From Sphagnum compactum (Eukaryota > Bryophyta > Sphagnopsida > Sphagnales), in the NCBI GenBank assembly GCA_965153455.1, contig OZ234504.1, positions 6,138,001 through 6,202,000 of the forward strand: a stretch of 64,000 nt of DNA, in the 5' to 3' direction. Under the pieces are notes generated by a model. That model saw only the letters and a program-made list of their open reading frames with translations. It ran no database searches and was not told where the DNA came from. Below, piece after piece: positions 39,201-52,900 of this stretch (the stretch's first letter is position 1; every line of letters begins with the position of its first letter). A program made the position numbers and the translations under genes.

Positions 39201-39965
39201 GACAAACACCTACTGCGAAAGGAAACTTATAAGATTTGTTGCACCGCAGTCCATCTCTCAATTTCAACAACAGCAGTTGTTGCAAGAAATGTTTTCCCAC
39301 CAGCAATTGTTGCCAGAAATCTTCTCCCATCATTTATCTCTTCTTTGCTATGCATACTTCTCTCTAAGACAATACCCATTGCAAGAAGAAACTCATAAGA
39401 TTTCTTGCACCACAATTCCATTTCTCAATTTCAACAACAAGCAAAGAAAAGAAAAGAAAAGAAAAACAAGAAAAATATTCTTACCATTTTTCTCTCTTCT
39501 ATGAAATGCACCACCACAAAAAATATACAAAATTTGAGTTCCACACTCGTCAACTTTCATCTCGACATGCTTTGTTAGAAATTTTCCAAAATTCATTTTC
39601 AGGAAATCATTTTCTTGAATGGTATCATGATTTTTTCTTGAAATTCTTAAAAGTGGGAGTCCTAAAATTCTTAAGTTTTAACGCTCTGAAGATTTCCCAA
39701 AATCAGCAGTTGTTGCTAGCTTTTTTTCCATCATTTTCTTTGTTTCTTTGCCATGCACCACCATGATAATAAACAAGTTTCCAGTTCCAAACTTCCCAGC
39801 TTTCATCTGTATATTCTTTGTTTGACAATTTCCAAATTTCCTTCAAAACTGTTTCTTGAATGGTATGATGACTTTTTCTCAAAATTCTCAAAAGTGGGTG
39901 TCCCCAATTTTCAAGTTTGGATTCTCGAAATTTGCAACCAATTGATTTGGATTGTCTAATTGACA
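39200..39965. repeat. Two local duplications
   Basis: A block with 'gaaac.tataagattt.ttgcaccaca' and 'tctcaatttcaacaaca' occurs at about 39,200-39,280 and again at about 39,358-39,442. A second block, 'tttcttgaatggtat.atga' with 'aaaattctcaaaagtgggtgtcc', occurs at about 39,540-39,700 and again at about 39,780-39,945. Both pairs are diverged by 15-25% by eye. Confidence 0.6.
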
Positions 39966-41350
39966 ATGTGAGTATTTTGTTGGCTTTTACTGTGAGCTGA
40001 TTCCTGTTGCTATTCAAAGTGCAATAACATCACATTGGAAGGTTTCATGTTTCATGTATGCTTAAGCATTGGTCAATACTTCATAGCTCCCCAAACATTT
40101 CCCAACAACACACATAATAAGCGATGCCAATCAAGGCCTCCTGAAGCAAATCAAACTTTGAAAGCGTGATCCCCATCTTCATATTGCACAAACCCATTTG
40201 AGAGTTCAGAATCGTGGTCCTAAGTTGAATCATATAGTGGAAAATCAAGGAATCTCAGAACTTTTGTTATGAGTTGAAGATTTCGACTCTAGGAATCAAA
40301 CCTAGAGTCCCCATTTCCTTGAAGCCTGACCTCAAATTGGAGATAGAGAAATTTGGTAAAAGAATCATTACCTATTTGTTTCGCTCCACATGACAATTTA
40401 CCAGACTTACGTAGAACATGACATGCGAAGTTTCCTTTAGGAGGAAAAACCTCATAAACTCAAAAAACTAATGCAATCTTTATCAAATCTAGGAGTGGTA
40501 AATTTAAGTTTCTATAGAGTACGTGCTTGATTTAGAATCGTAATTTTTTTAAATTCATTAACTAAGAAAAACTAAAGTCATCATCCGCAAGCCCCTTATC
40601 TTGGGATGTACCATAAAAAGACCCTTTGAGGTTTGTATTGTCCAAGAAAGCTGAGAAATAATGCAATTCTACTAGATGGGGTAAATTCTGAATGACATGA
40701 AACATTCTTTAAAGAATGAAGGCAGTTTCAAGTGTCTATTTTGGAGCAACATGAAATTAGATTTGCATGACCTTTTTCTGGCAACTTGAGCAAAATTGTT
40801 GAGCAAAACCTTGTGAAATAATATCATATCTGAGAAAAAAAATTTGCACAAAGAATTGAGTTAGGAGTTGTGAATTAGGCTTTTTCCTGCAAAGGTTTTG
40901 GTCCTATCTACCACACTATCAACAAGTGGTGTGTCACACCATGGTCTTGCCATTTACATTAAAAAGTATCTTAAGGCAAAAGAAGAATTATGGAAACTCA
41001 AATATTTCACCATGCAAAACAAATATATTAATCTTCAAAAAATCCTCTAAAAGAAACCAAAATCCTTCAAGATATTATAACTCTATTATAACTAATCTCA
41101 AAGTTTCAACACAAGCCAAAATACCATCTTTCAAAAATGCTCATATAAAAATAGACCTAATATTATTATTACCTAGGGGCCTATAAAAATCCCTTAAGCT
41201 ACTATACTCTATGATGAATCTAAACACAATAGCCTTGCCTTCTTGGTAGGCAAGTCCTCCAACAAATGTTAACAAACCTTGTTATCCTAGAGGAATCTCA
41301 AAAGCCTACAATTCATAACCACAGACCTTGAAACCTAGGAATCTTTTGCA
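39966..41350. other. Gene-free stretch
   Basis: There is no recognisable coding sequence; the 86-codon frame at 40926-41186 has no family features. Confidence 0.4.
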
Positions 41351-41360
41351 CAATATAAAA

Positions 41361-41633
41361 ACATGACAACTCCCAAGAGAAGAACTATTCAACCCTAAAA
41401 CATCACTACTCCCAAGAGAAGAACTATGCAACCCTCAAACATGACAACTCCCAAGAGAAGAACTATTCAACCCTCAAACATGACAACTCCCAAGAGAAGA
41501 ACTATGCAACCCTCAAACATGACAACTCCCAAGAGAAGAACTATGCAACCCTAAAACATGACAATTCCCAAGAGAAGAACTATGCAACCCTCAAACATGA
41601 CAACTCCCAAGAGAAGAACTATTCAACCCTAAA
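41361..41633. repeat. Seven-copy 39-bp minisatellite
   Basis: Seven head-to-tail copies of a 39-bp unit (ACATGACAACTCCCAAGAGA then AGAACTATGCAACCCTCAA) differ at only a few sites. The main variants are tat-tca versus tat-gca and ctcaaa versus ctaaaa. Because 39 is a multiple of three, one plus-strand frame stays open through all copies, but a TAA lies just before it and it has no start codon. Confidence 0.95.
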
Positions 41634-41639
41634 ACTTGG

Positions 41640-42543
41640 AATCTTGCAAAATTTTCAACTTCTCAGCATCTCATTACTGTAATGGGACAATGAACACACA
41701 ACCCCTAGTCTTCTTCTGCCCAAATTTCTTGTGGGATCGGTACATGTGACATACTATTTCAACTAAAGCATGTTCCATTTGTGCAACTTCCTCCCCCACA
41801 CAAAGGAAACAGTTCCATTATACACCGTATTTTTGGTTTTTAGGAGCGGGGATCACCAATGAATGATCAAGATGATATAGGACCACATAAAGACAGACTG
41901 AGGTTCTTCTTCTTCAAGAACATGCCAAGAAATCCACGTACAAGCAGCTTTTTGAACAATTTATTAACATGTCCCTCCCTACTACACATGTTGATGCAAC
42001 TTGTTTAGGCAACACTTTCTTGAACAACAAACACCCTTGCTGAGCATTCACTGAAAGTGCACAGTGAGAGAGAAATGTCATTTCTGCCAACTACCACTCA
42101 CTCCCCCTTCCCACCAAATTGTTCATGTACCTTCTGACAATGAAAAATGGATGGAAGAAGCACTTCTATTTGCCAACTTGAAGTGTGTATTGAGTGATTC
42201 TGGTGCTGCTTCTTCTTCGCTTGTGCAGCTCTCTCCCATTGTTTGACTCTCTAGCAACTCATTTCGAACTTTACTTTTTGTTGACACTAGACTTAGTGCA
42301 ATTTCTAAGTTTAATTTACTTTGTGGCGTGTCTTTTTGGGATGTGATGGGCTTCATTCATTCATTGGCAGCCTTATAGTAACATGTTTTCAAACTTTGGA
42401 CATTCCCCATATATATAGTAATAGTTAACAACAAGAAGGGGAATTTTCTTTGCTTCCATACAACTGTTGTGAGGTCTTAAGTTGTTATGGAAACCTCTGG
42501 TTGCCATTTGCAAAGGCAATTGGTTTCAAATAGTTGAAGTCAA

Positions 42544-42586
<43 letters not shown>

Positions 42587-45100
42587 TGGTAACCCATTCC
42601 AAAATTTGGGTGAATGCTTGGGGGTTTTGGACAAGGGTTCTTTAGAGGTTGAGCAATGAGTAAAAAGTGAGATTTTAACATGCAGCCAATATATAATTTT
42701 TACAAGTGAATGAAAGCAATAATAGAAACAAGTCCAATGATTTGGAAGACAATAATGAATCACTTGGAATACCATACATAGCACCCCCCAATTGGCAATC
42801 AACAATTTTTGCTCTTGAATATTTTAATTATGAGGGCTCCACATTGCTCCACACACAACCATTTAAATATTCGCCCGATCTACATGTATCAATCATAGGG
42901 TGAAAATTTACATCTTGGCAAGAAAAAAAAAGGGGGGGAGAGGGGTACAAATTACGTGCACCAGTTGCATCTAAGCTCTTTTGCAACACCACCACAAAGT
43001 TGTTGTGATGACCATTTGAAACCTGCAAATCCTATGCACACTTGTTCATTTTGCACCACCCATCTTGCATGGATACAATAGATACATCTTACCTGATACA
43101 ACAAATCAACCTACTACGCTTGTGTTGTCTCTTGCGAATTCAGTAGTATCACAATCCAAATGGGAAGGCTTCAAATCAGATTCTATTCCTTGCAAATGTC
43201 AAAACCTTAAGGACTCTCTTGAAAACAAATTATGAGGGAAGTTAAGACACTCCTGCGGATTCACCCACACAAGATCCCTTTCAGCTTTTTTTTTGGCGCA
43301 CTTTCCTTTCCAACTTCCATTCAGCCTTTTTTCATTTGGCTTTCCTTTCGAGCGCTTCCTTTTGAACAAACATTCAGCCTTTTTGTCATTTCCTTCCTTT
43401 TGAACTTCCTCGCATGTGGGCCCTTCTATCAAAGAGCGGAGTGTTTTTGGGGGTTCAACAAGAAAAATCTAACCTAATAAGTATTAACCCAGAAATGCAC
43501 AAAGAAGTGTAAGCTGACATCTGATAGTGATCAAAGGGCATTGTTGCATGCAGTGTGATGAAAACCGAGTTTCTGAAACACCATACCATCGTCACCACCC
43601 ACCTCCTTGACAAAATTGAGATAGTTTTCATCATCAACGAACCCAAAATTCTCTCACGCATGTTCACAAATACTTTTGTTGAATGCACTGAATTCTTCAA
43701 CCAGTCTAAAAGAAGTCTGTTATTGATATCTTTGAAGCTGAAGATAAGGTAAAAGGAGAAACACTTGTGTAAGAGTTTATAATAATAAGACTGCCTTGAA
43801 GCTTGATTCAAGGACTAGTGAGAAAAGTATCAAAACATCTCTGGCTCTAAATTTACTGAACTCTAACCAAAAGCTTTGGAGAACACTTGATGCAAATAGA
43901 CCAACAGTATTTGAGGAACATGGTCACATTTTGCATATCAGTAGAGACAGTTACAAAGGCATATATATATAGATTGCCACACCTGGGCACAATCTTCATG
44001 CCCAAACTCTTTCTACTCACCCCTAAGTTCCTCAGTTTCTTCATTCCCTTCTCCCTCTCCTGGCACAGATGCAGAGAGAGGCAAATTCCTGCATATTATT
44101 CCTTGACATTTTGTAACCTTCTCTCAATGACATACAGGTATATTGCATTCAGGAAATCCATAAGAGAAGCATCTCAACCCCAGAAGAGAGCAGGGGGAAA
44201 CAAAGTTGTGTTTGAATTATCCATGAAGCTTGAAATCAAAGACAGATAACTTTTGTAAATCCTAGTCTGGTTACTATGAAGTCAATTGATTGATATAGCT
44301 CAGAATATACCAATTTTTCCTGAAAGTTGTAAAGATTTCTGAAAATTTTGTGAATGAAAACTGTTGTCAAGATTGAACAAGCTCAACCCACAAGTATATT
44401 TCAGGACACTCCCTATGCATAACGATATTGCACTCATAGCCAAATGCACAGAGCCAATGCCGGAACTTGGCTAAGACCTTACTGAAATGGGTTGCTCAAA
44501 TTATCTCTTCAACTGTTTTGAGGAGTTCTGCGGCAACAATGATGATCCAGGTTTGAAGATAAGAGAGTATCCTATATAGACTTGCTGCCCCAAAAACAAT
44601 CATTTTGTAAAATGGTGACAATACACACAAAGGCTCTTCAGAGCTACAGCACCCATCTCTTTCAACACTGAAAAAGAAGAACCAAGTCCACAATCTTTTG
44701 TACATGTCTTATTGCCAATCAAGTTCACCTTCTTGCTAGAATTTCATATACAAACAATCCCAATTTTCCTTCAATATGTTTTGAAACATGTCTGGTTGTC
44801 CAAAAACTGCAGAAATACAACCAGTGCTTGCTCACAGATACATGGACAAACTTCACGCAAAAAGATCCTAACATATAGAGCTTTCTTTGACATGATTCTA
44901 GTTCATGTTAAAGAAACTGTAAGTTGATCCCAAAAGAGAAGAAGAATCATATATTTGGCAACAACACAAAATCATATATGGTTTCATTTATGCAAATTTT
45001 CCCTTTACATCTATAACATGAGGATTCACCAGCCCACTAGTGACACCACATTGGAATTTTCACAACTTGTTGCTCGGGACAAAACAAACAAATTTCGGCA
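41640..45100. other. Intergenic stretch with (GT)n and no recognised gene
   Basis: A long (GT)n run covers 42547-42583. Several short frames (42064-42246, 43232-43477, 43887-44249) are open but show no domain or coherent splice structure. Nothing supports a gene. Confidence 0.45.
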
Positions 45101-45109
45101 TATTCACAA

Positions 45110-45610
45110 AGTGCAAAGCTCTTGCAACAAAAACAACAACAACAACAACAACAATGCCAAGATTCATGCAACAAAAACAATGCAAAGACTCCTCCTCCTC
45201 CAACAACAACAACAACAATGCCAAGATTCCTGCAACAAAAACAAAGCAAAGACTCCTCCTTCTCCAACAACAACAGCAACAACAATGCAAAGACTCCTCC
45301 TCCTCCAACAACAACATCAACAACAATGCCAAGACTCCTGCAACAAAAACAATGCAAAGACTCCTCCTCCTCCTACAACAACAACAACAACAATGCCAAG
45401 ACTCCTGCAACAAAAACAATGCAAAGACTCCTCCTCCTCCTACAACAACAACAACAACAATGCCAAGACTCCTGCAACAAAAACAATGCAAAGACTCCTC
45501 CTCCTCCAACAACAACAATAACAACAATGCCAAGACTCCTGCAACAAAAACAATGCAAAGACTCCTCCTCCTCCAACAACAACAACATGAATACCAAGAC
45601 TCCTGCAAAA
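45110..45610. repeat. CAA/CTC-rich minisatellite, unit about 66 bp
   Basis: About seven units alternate (CAA)n, 'tgccaagactcctgcaac', 'aaaaacaatgcaaag' and 'actcctcctcctcc'. Units differ in the number of triplets but keep length in multiples of three, so several frames on both strands stay open (up to 305 codons). The encoded products are low-complexity and have no start context, so this is a repeat, not a gene. It lies 0.7-1.2 kb upstream of the phosphofructokinase start. Confidence 0.9.
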
Positions 45611-46273
45611 GCAACAAGACAGACCTACAAGCACACAGAAGAGGAACTGTAGAAAACTGCCCAAAAGATTTCAAGTACCTGCCATTACGAGCAGCAGAGG
45701 GTACTGCAGACGATTGGGGCAACTCTACCAGACGTGTGCAAGCATGAAACACATCCCGGAAATAATGCAGAGTCTTTTGTTGTATGCAACTAAGACTTTT
45801 AGTGCAACTGCGTGTCTGTTCTCTCTCGGGAATGCGTAACGAGTGGCACGTTACTGTAGTTTGAAGCACGGAGTAAGGAATTAGTATGTGCGGTGACAAC
45901 ACCACCGTCATCGTCGTCGAAGGAGCAACGAAGGGAGAGAGGGAGAGAAAAATAAGAGGGTGGCGGAACAAGTGCATCGTCGCATATCACAAGAGTAGAT
46001 TCTCTCTCTTGTGTGATGCTGCTGTTGCTGCTGTTGCGATAGTTCCTGTTGTCCGTCATTCCCTTAGACTTCCTCATGTTCTTGAGCTGCCCATCACATT
46101 GCTGACACGGCCAGGTAGATCGTGTCTTTGAAGGAAAAACATTAGTTCCTTCTCCTCTCAGTCTTGCCGGGGCTTCTTCTTTCTTTCCGGGGATTGGATT
46201 CTTTTGCTTGGTGGTGGCCCGGGAGTGGGGAGGAGAGGTGTATAAGGAACAGGAGGTGTGGGCAGAGAGGGAT

Positions 46274-46906
46274 ATGGCGTGCTTGAGCTCCAGTATATCA
46301 TCGAATCTGCATTCCGGTTTTGTTTGTGAAGCAAGGCGGAGGAGGAGAGAAGCAGCAGGAAGTGTGCAAGCATCGGAAACACAATTTGGCGAGATCTGTT
46401 CTGGTTCTGGTTCTTGTCTTGTATCATCAGCCGCTGCAGTTGCAATAAGAAGAAGAACAAGTGTCAGAGGAAGAGGAGGACAATCTAGAGTTTTGACGAG
46501 GAAGAAGAACGGAATCGGCAGCTTCGCTAATAGTGGAGAAGAGGCGGCGGTTGCTGCTGCTGCTGCTCTTCGATTGCCTGCTGTTTTCTTCGTAGGCGAG
46601 AGTGGTGCAGTGTTGTTGCGGAGAAGATTAGGTTGCATTGTCGAGGACGACGACGACGACGACAAGAAGAATAAACGTGATCGGAGGAAGCAGACAACAG
46701 TCATTATGTCTTCTTCTATCGATTCAGAACCCAGCAAAATTGTGAAAGGTGCTGGAGGTGCTATTCTGGAAGATGTTCCGCACCTCACAGATTGGCTTCC
46801 TGGTCTTCCGGTAAGGCTCTCACATCTGCTCTGCTTGTAAGCCGCATTTTGCAGTCCTGGTTTGTGATCTGCTCTATTTCATGTGCTTCATGGGTCGATC
46901 TGTATC

Positions 46907-46942
<36 letters not shown>

Positions 46943-49900
46943 ACTTATGCCAATCCTTTGAAGCACAACCCTGCCTATGCAGCTGTAAGGTGAGCTGGAA
47001 TGAAAGCTCAATTCGTATTTCTCAAGCTACCACTTCCATTTGATACACTGAGGGATTTTGACATGTGAGGAAGATGATATCCATATTCTGTGCATGGTGG
47101 GAATGTATGCTGTTGGGTGGTGTATCAGAAATTTCTTTCCTTTCTTCTGCAAATGGAACAGAATGCATAGAAGATAAATACCTACTTCAGCAATGATGCT
47201 CATTGAGGATTTTCTAGATGGTGTTGATGTTTTTTCTACAAACAAAAGCTGAAATCCTTGAAATGGAAATCTTGAGCTCTTGCCAGGAGGTGATCATATG
47301 CCCAGGCTTCATGCTGGCTTTGTGATGCAGGCAATACTTTGTGGAGGAAACTGATGTAGTAGCAAAGGATGTAAGTCTCTTGCTGTTGATGATATTCTTC
47401 TCCTGTGTCCTTCTTACCCATGCGAATTGGACTCACCAAGGTTTGTATACATATATATCTTTGCTCTGTTGGTTGCACACTTCTGGTTGAAGAGAGATCA
47501 AAGGAGTCTTGTGCACAAAACTTACTCCCTCGTGTGTCTATCAGAGGTGATCGTGATCTGAGACACAGACAGTGTGTATGGAAACAGAAATGGAGCTTGA
47601 AGTGATTTAGTATCAACTTCTCAGTCTTGACTAATGACAGCTCTGTGTGTGTGTGTGTGACAGGTGGTGGTGAACATGAACAAACCTTCAGGTGGTATTT
47701 ACTTTCGGCGAGCTGGACCTCGTGAAAAGGTTCTCTATTTCTCTCTCTGTGTCTGTGCCCCTGTCCTGTCTGTGTCTCTCTGGCAGGAATAGTAGCTCTT
47801 CCAAGGTCAGAAAATTGGAACCACAAGGAAAAAGGTCCCAGCTTCCAGGATTTCCTCATTTCAGGTAGGGAGAAACTGGCATCAGAAGTTCATGGAAGAT
47901 GTGTATGGAATGAGAGAAAATCAAACGTTAGAAATAAGCCCAACCCTCACACCTTTGTAACCTCTCACATGGGTGCAAATTTGGAGACTGTCTCAAGCAG
48001 GAAATTCACCTAAAAAAGGTGGGCCAACTGCCTAGATGTCTACCTTTGAGCAGTACCTTGTTACTGAATATGCCCTCCACCAAGGTTGTGGCCAGTATGC
48101 TGTTGCCCTTTCCTGTTCCTGATCCTCACACATCTCTTGCTCAGTTCAGAGCTGACATGGGTCTATGGCCACAAGGCTACAGCAAGCAAACATAATCTTG
48201 ATCCTTGTCTTTGTTTCCACCTCTCTCTGTAAGTCACAACTGTCAATGGAACTTCTGCCAGTTACTGAAGAATTCTGGTTTTATGCATTTGTGGAGTGAT
48301 GAAGCTTGACTCATTATGTGATGTCTATCTTGCCTTACCCATTGAAAGGTATTTGACTGCCTCTTTGGTGTTAGCAAACATCATGCTGGAGTCTTCCTGT
48401 CGCTTTGCAAAATTTGATTGAAATATGACAGAAACTCAGGGCACAGAATTTTTTGTATAGTTGTGTGCCAAAATGTTCGACCGATTATTTGATACTCTTA
48501 TGTACCCACCAGTGGTTCCTGATGGTGTTTTTCTTGGCTCGAGCTGACATAAGAGTTACTTTTGGAATGTTATTGTGGAGTTGTCTCAGAAATCTAACAG
48601 ATATGTGAAGTAATCAACTGCCTTTCTCAGGGTACCTGCAGTCTGTTCTTATAGCAGTATTTTTGTTTCTTTTCAAACTCTGCTTACATTCCTTCCGTTG
48701 GTTTGAAATTTGCAGATCTACTTCAAATCAGAGGATGTGAAGGCTGCCATTGTTACATGTGGGGGCCTGTGTCCTGGTTTGAACACTGTGATTCGTGAGA
48801 TAGTGTGTGGGCTTTGGACTCAGTATGGAGTCCGTGAGATCTATGGCATAGTTGTAAGACATTCACCCCCTCATCCTCTTCATGTTTCATGATGACAAGC
48901 TGTGTTATGGAGCACTTTCTTGAGGTTGCCGGGCATAAGGTCCTACATTCCATGTATCTAAAACTGTTCTGAATTGGGGTAGTGCATGAAAGCTTGTAAG
49001 GAATCCCCATGGTCTTCCGAGAAGTCTTCTACTGTTGGGAAGATTTATCAGACCATATGAGGACTGGTTCTAAGGTGGCAATGAGGATACTGCAATGAAA
49101 GCTAAGCTCATGGATGCAGGGAGGCTACAGAGGGTTTTATTCCCGAAATACCATAGACCTTAATCCGAAAGTTGTCAATGACATCCACAAGCGGGGGGGC
49201 ACCATTCTGCGCACATCACGAGGTGGCCATGAGACTTCAAAAATTGTTGATTCTATTGAAGATCGGGGGATCAATCAGGTGAGGAATGCACTTTTAAAGC
49301 CTAATTGTAGTACTACTCTCTAGAGATCTGGCAGAGATTTTTATCTGATTATGGAACAATGCCTCCCTTACATTGGATTTTTTGTGTTTGTTATACACTA
49401 GATTAACTTCTCCAAGATATGCATCAGTGCTGTCATTTCTCTTTGATTGCAAAGCATCTCCTTTGTCAAGTTGAGAAGAGTTTAGTGTAGACTCTCCATC
49501 AGAGTTCACCTGATACGGGCATGCCTTGAAGTTCTGATGCCATTGAAATACCAAAGTCAATTTTGCAGTGTTTCTAAGTAGATGTCTGATGCAAAACTTG
49601 CTGCAACAGTGCCCACAAGCCATCAGTCTGTACTGGGGGAAATTATTGGTCTTCCCACAGCACTGAATGATCTGGGCAAGAAACATACAATGTTGACACT
49701 TCACCAGAGAACTGATTGTCCCAACTTACAGTACCAAGCTTTCAAATGCTCCATTTGGGATGTATCGTCATGGTGGTTGATCACAAAGTGTCCAGCAACT
49801 GCAAGACCCTTAGATGAATTGGAATGTGATCATGGTTTCTTTGTGTGACAACTGTGAAGGTTTACATCATAGGTGGTGATGGCACACAGAAGGGAGCTTG

Positions 49901-52900
49901 GGCCATCCATAAGGTATGATATTTCTCCAGCCCCTTTCTCTTCCTTGACTGGTCAAGCTGATTCCTGTATGGTATGTGAGATGATGCATTGGAGATCTGG
50001 TGCCGCCAAGCAGAATTCATAATTTCTGTGCTTTATGCCTGCTTACATTTAGTTGTAACCAAAGCCAGGTTGCAAGTAGCTACCTTTCACTGGTACAAGT
50101 TGAGCTGTCTCAGTCCTTTGAGGTGAAATACTTCATGCCAAGAGTTTGTTGGGCTAGTTTTGTTCATTGATGAATTTTGTTGGGGCCACTTTCAAACTGC
50201 AGGAGTGTGTAAGGCGGGGTTTGGAGGTGGTTGTTGCAGGCATTCCAAAAACAATTGATAATGACATTGATGTAAGTTAACACTGTGAACCCATGCCATT
50301 TGTTTTCTTGGTTGTGGTTGTACATATTGCTGTGGAATGCTGGTCTGCTTAAAGGCTCAGGAGGCACCAACTACTACCTCTATGTAGGCATCTCTATTGC
50401 TGCAGGCATAGATGCTTGCTTGTACATGGACTGAAGCTTACCCTGACAAGTTTGTGCAACTTGAATGACAATACTCTTGACTCCTGAGCTAGGGCTCGCG
50501 TGTTAGGCAGAATCATGACCTGTTGGTTCTGCGAATGTGACAGAAACTCAGATGCAGACTTTGTATAACTGTTTGCCTGAAATTTTGGGCACAGTATTAT
50601 ATAGTTAGCTACACCCACTGTCAGGAGCTCATGTAGTCAGTAGCGATCATGACAGCTAGGCACTGCTAGTCATCTTGGACTGATACTTTGTGTGTGACAC
50701 TCATGTAAGGTTATGACCACACTCATTCGTGTGGTATTTGTGGTTTTGCTGGAACTGATAGAGTGGTTACCTAAAATTGTTTTCTTGGATATCTTACTGA
50801 TATGTTTTTCTAGCCCAAGGAACGGAGGTCTGTCCACAAGATTCTTTTGGGTGTAAGTCTTATTAACAATTATCTGTACATCCCATATCAATTTGGAGGA
50901 CTATTGGTGTGGCTCATGTAAATTACTGTAGTGTCCTTGTCAATGGGCTGTGGGTAACAGATCATAGACAAGTCATTTGGGTTTGACACAGCAGTGGAGG
51001 AGGCTCAACGTGCAATCAATGCAGCTCATGTTGAAGCTGAGAGTGCACAGAATGGTATTGGTCTGGTCAAGCTTATGGGTCGCTATAGTGGTATGTGATT
51101 CTCTTTTTCCTTTCTATTCCCTTCCTCTTTTGTAGTGATGAGTGCTTAGGGATCTTTAAGGCTTCTCAGGAAAGCCCTTGACTCTTCTTGAAGGGAAGCA
51201 AATGCTTTTTTGTGATGCAATGCTAACATGCAAGTGTCTTGTTCCAGGATATATTGCAATGTATGCCACATTAGCAAGTCGTGATGTGGTAATTTTTCTC
51301 TATTGACTTCTTCTGGATATTTCAACTACCTTGTATTTTTTCTCTTCCCCTTGTGCAAGAATTAGCGAGTTACCTCTATTAAGTGTCCTTCATCTCAGAA
51401 AGTAAATTTAATGTCCCTTCCGTCTCTCGAAGGAGATTTTGATTAGTTCTTTTGCAGTTTCTTCTTGAGTTTTTCCTGGGCTTGACTAGATGTTGCAAAG
51501 TTCTCTCCTTGTGCTAAATGGCTGATGGAATAGTTTCTGATTAGGTTTTTTGGAGGGGGGGTGATTGGCTGGTGAGAATGCAGGACTTATGCTTGATTCC
51601 AGAAGTGCCATTCTACTTGGAGGGGCCAGGGGGTTTGTATGAGTTTGTAGAGCAGAGACTACGTGAGAATGGGCACATGGTGATTGTTGTTGCTGAGGGT
51701 GCTGGCCAGGAGTTAATGGCTGAGAGTATGGGTTCTCATGACAATCTCATTGATGCATCTGGAAACCGCTTGCTTCTGGATGTTGGTCTGTGGCTCTGTC
51801 AAAATTTGAAGGTATGTATCTGCTTTTGATTGCCATGCTACCTATGTGCAAATTTGACTTTTGAAGTCTCTCCCTGATGCAAACCTGCCTTACTAAAATT
51901 GGCTGCACATTGGCCAGTGAGGACGACTGTTGCCCAAGTGCTCCATGACACCAGTTGTTCAGATGGAGTTTGCTTGATTTCCAGGATCATAATCCTTTTG
52001 ACCAGTCTGAACTGTTTGGAAAATGGAGTTTGCAGCAGCATGTGAAAGATGATGCAACAGTAGTCTAAGGGGTGTAGACCCAATCAATTTCCCCTCTTTC
52101 TCTTCACATGATCACTGGGGAGAACAACTGACTGGCAATGGTACACTTTGTTGTCCTGCAGGAGCACTTTGCCAAGGCTCACCCTACTTTTAAGGAGCCC
52201 CTGAATTTGAAATACATAGGTATCAACAATGTTCACATTGTATCTGAGTTGCTTCTGTTGGATAGTAAAGGCTTGTGACATTGCTAGAGAATGGCTGACA
52301 GATTTTCTAATATGCGGCAGATCCGACATATATGGTTCGAGCTATTCCTAGCAATGCGTCTGACAATGTCTACTGCACTCTATTGGCTCATAGTGCCATC
52401 CATGGTGCAATGGCTGGCTACTGTGGTTTCACTGCAGGACCTGTCAATAACCGCCACTGCTACATTCCTATCCCAGTAAGTGCTCCATGCAGGACCTTGT
52501 ATGTGCAGGTGAAGTCCTTCAAGGTTTGAGTGGCACTTTGTTCCCAGCTAGCAATTAGTGCTTCAAGAAGTTTGCTTCTTATGATCTTCCAGGCTTTGAA
52601 ATATGGCAATCTTGGTGAATATGCATATTGTCTCCATTTCAATGTTGTCTGATGACCTGATATCATGTTCAGAGAGTAACAAGGACACAGCGGCATGTCA
52701 ATGTGGCCGACCGAATGTGGGCTCGTCTGCTATCAGGGACAAATCAACCCGACTTTTTGTTCTATAAGGTGATTATAGAGGAGAAGCGCAGAGCAAAGGC
52801 CTTGATGCAAGCTGAGAAAATGAAGAAAGATGCAGCTGAGCAAACATCAAAATCTCCTACAACATCTCCCTCTCAGGATTCTCCAACCAGAGTAAAATTA

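Noticed and set aside
41361-41633. CRISPR-like regular repeats
   Set aside because: The units are contiguous with no unique spacers, and the genome is a plant's; it is a minisatellite.
45060-45977. 305-codon minus-strand and 235-codon plus-strand open frames
   Set aside because: They run through the CAA/CTC minisatellite and owe their openness to triplet repeats; no domain, start context or splice support.
45799-46788. 329-codon minus-strand frame
   Set aside because: It lies antisense to the first exon of the phosphofructokinase, whose transit peptide and core are clearly on the plus strand.
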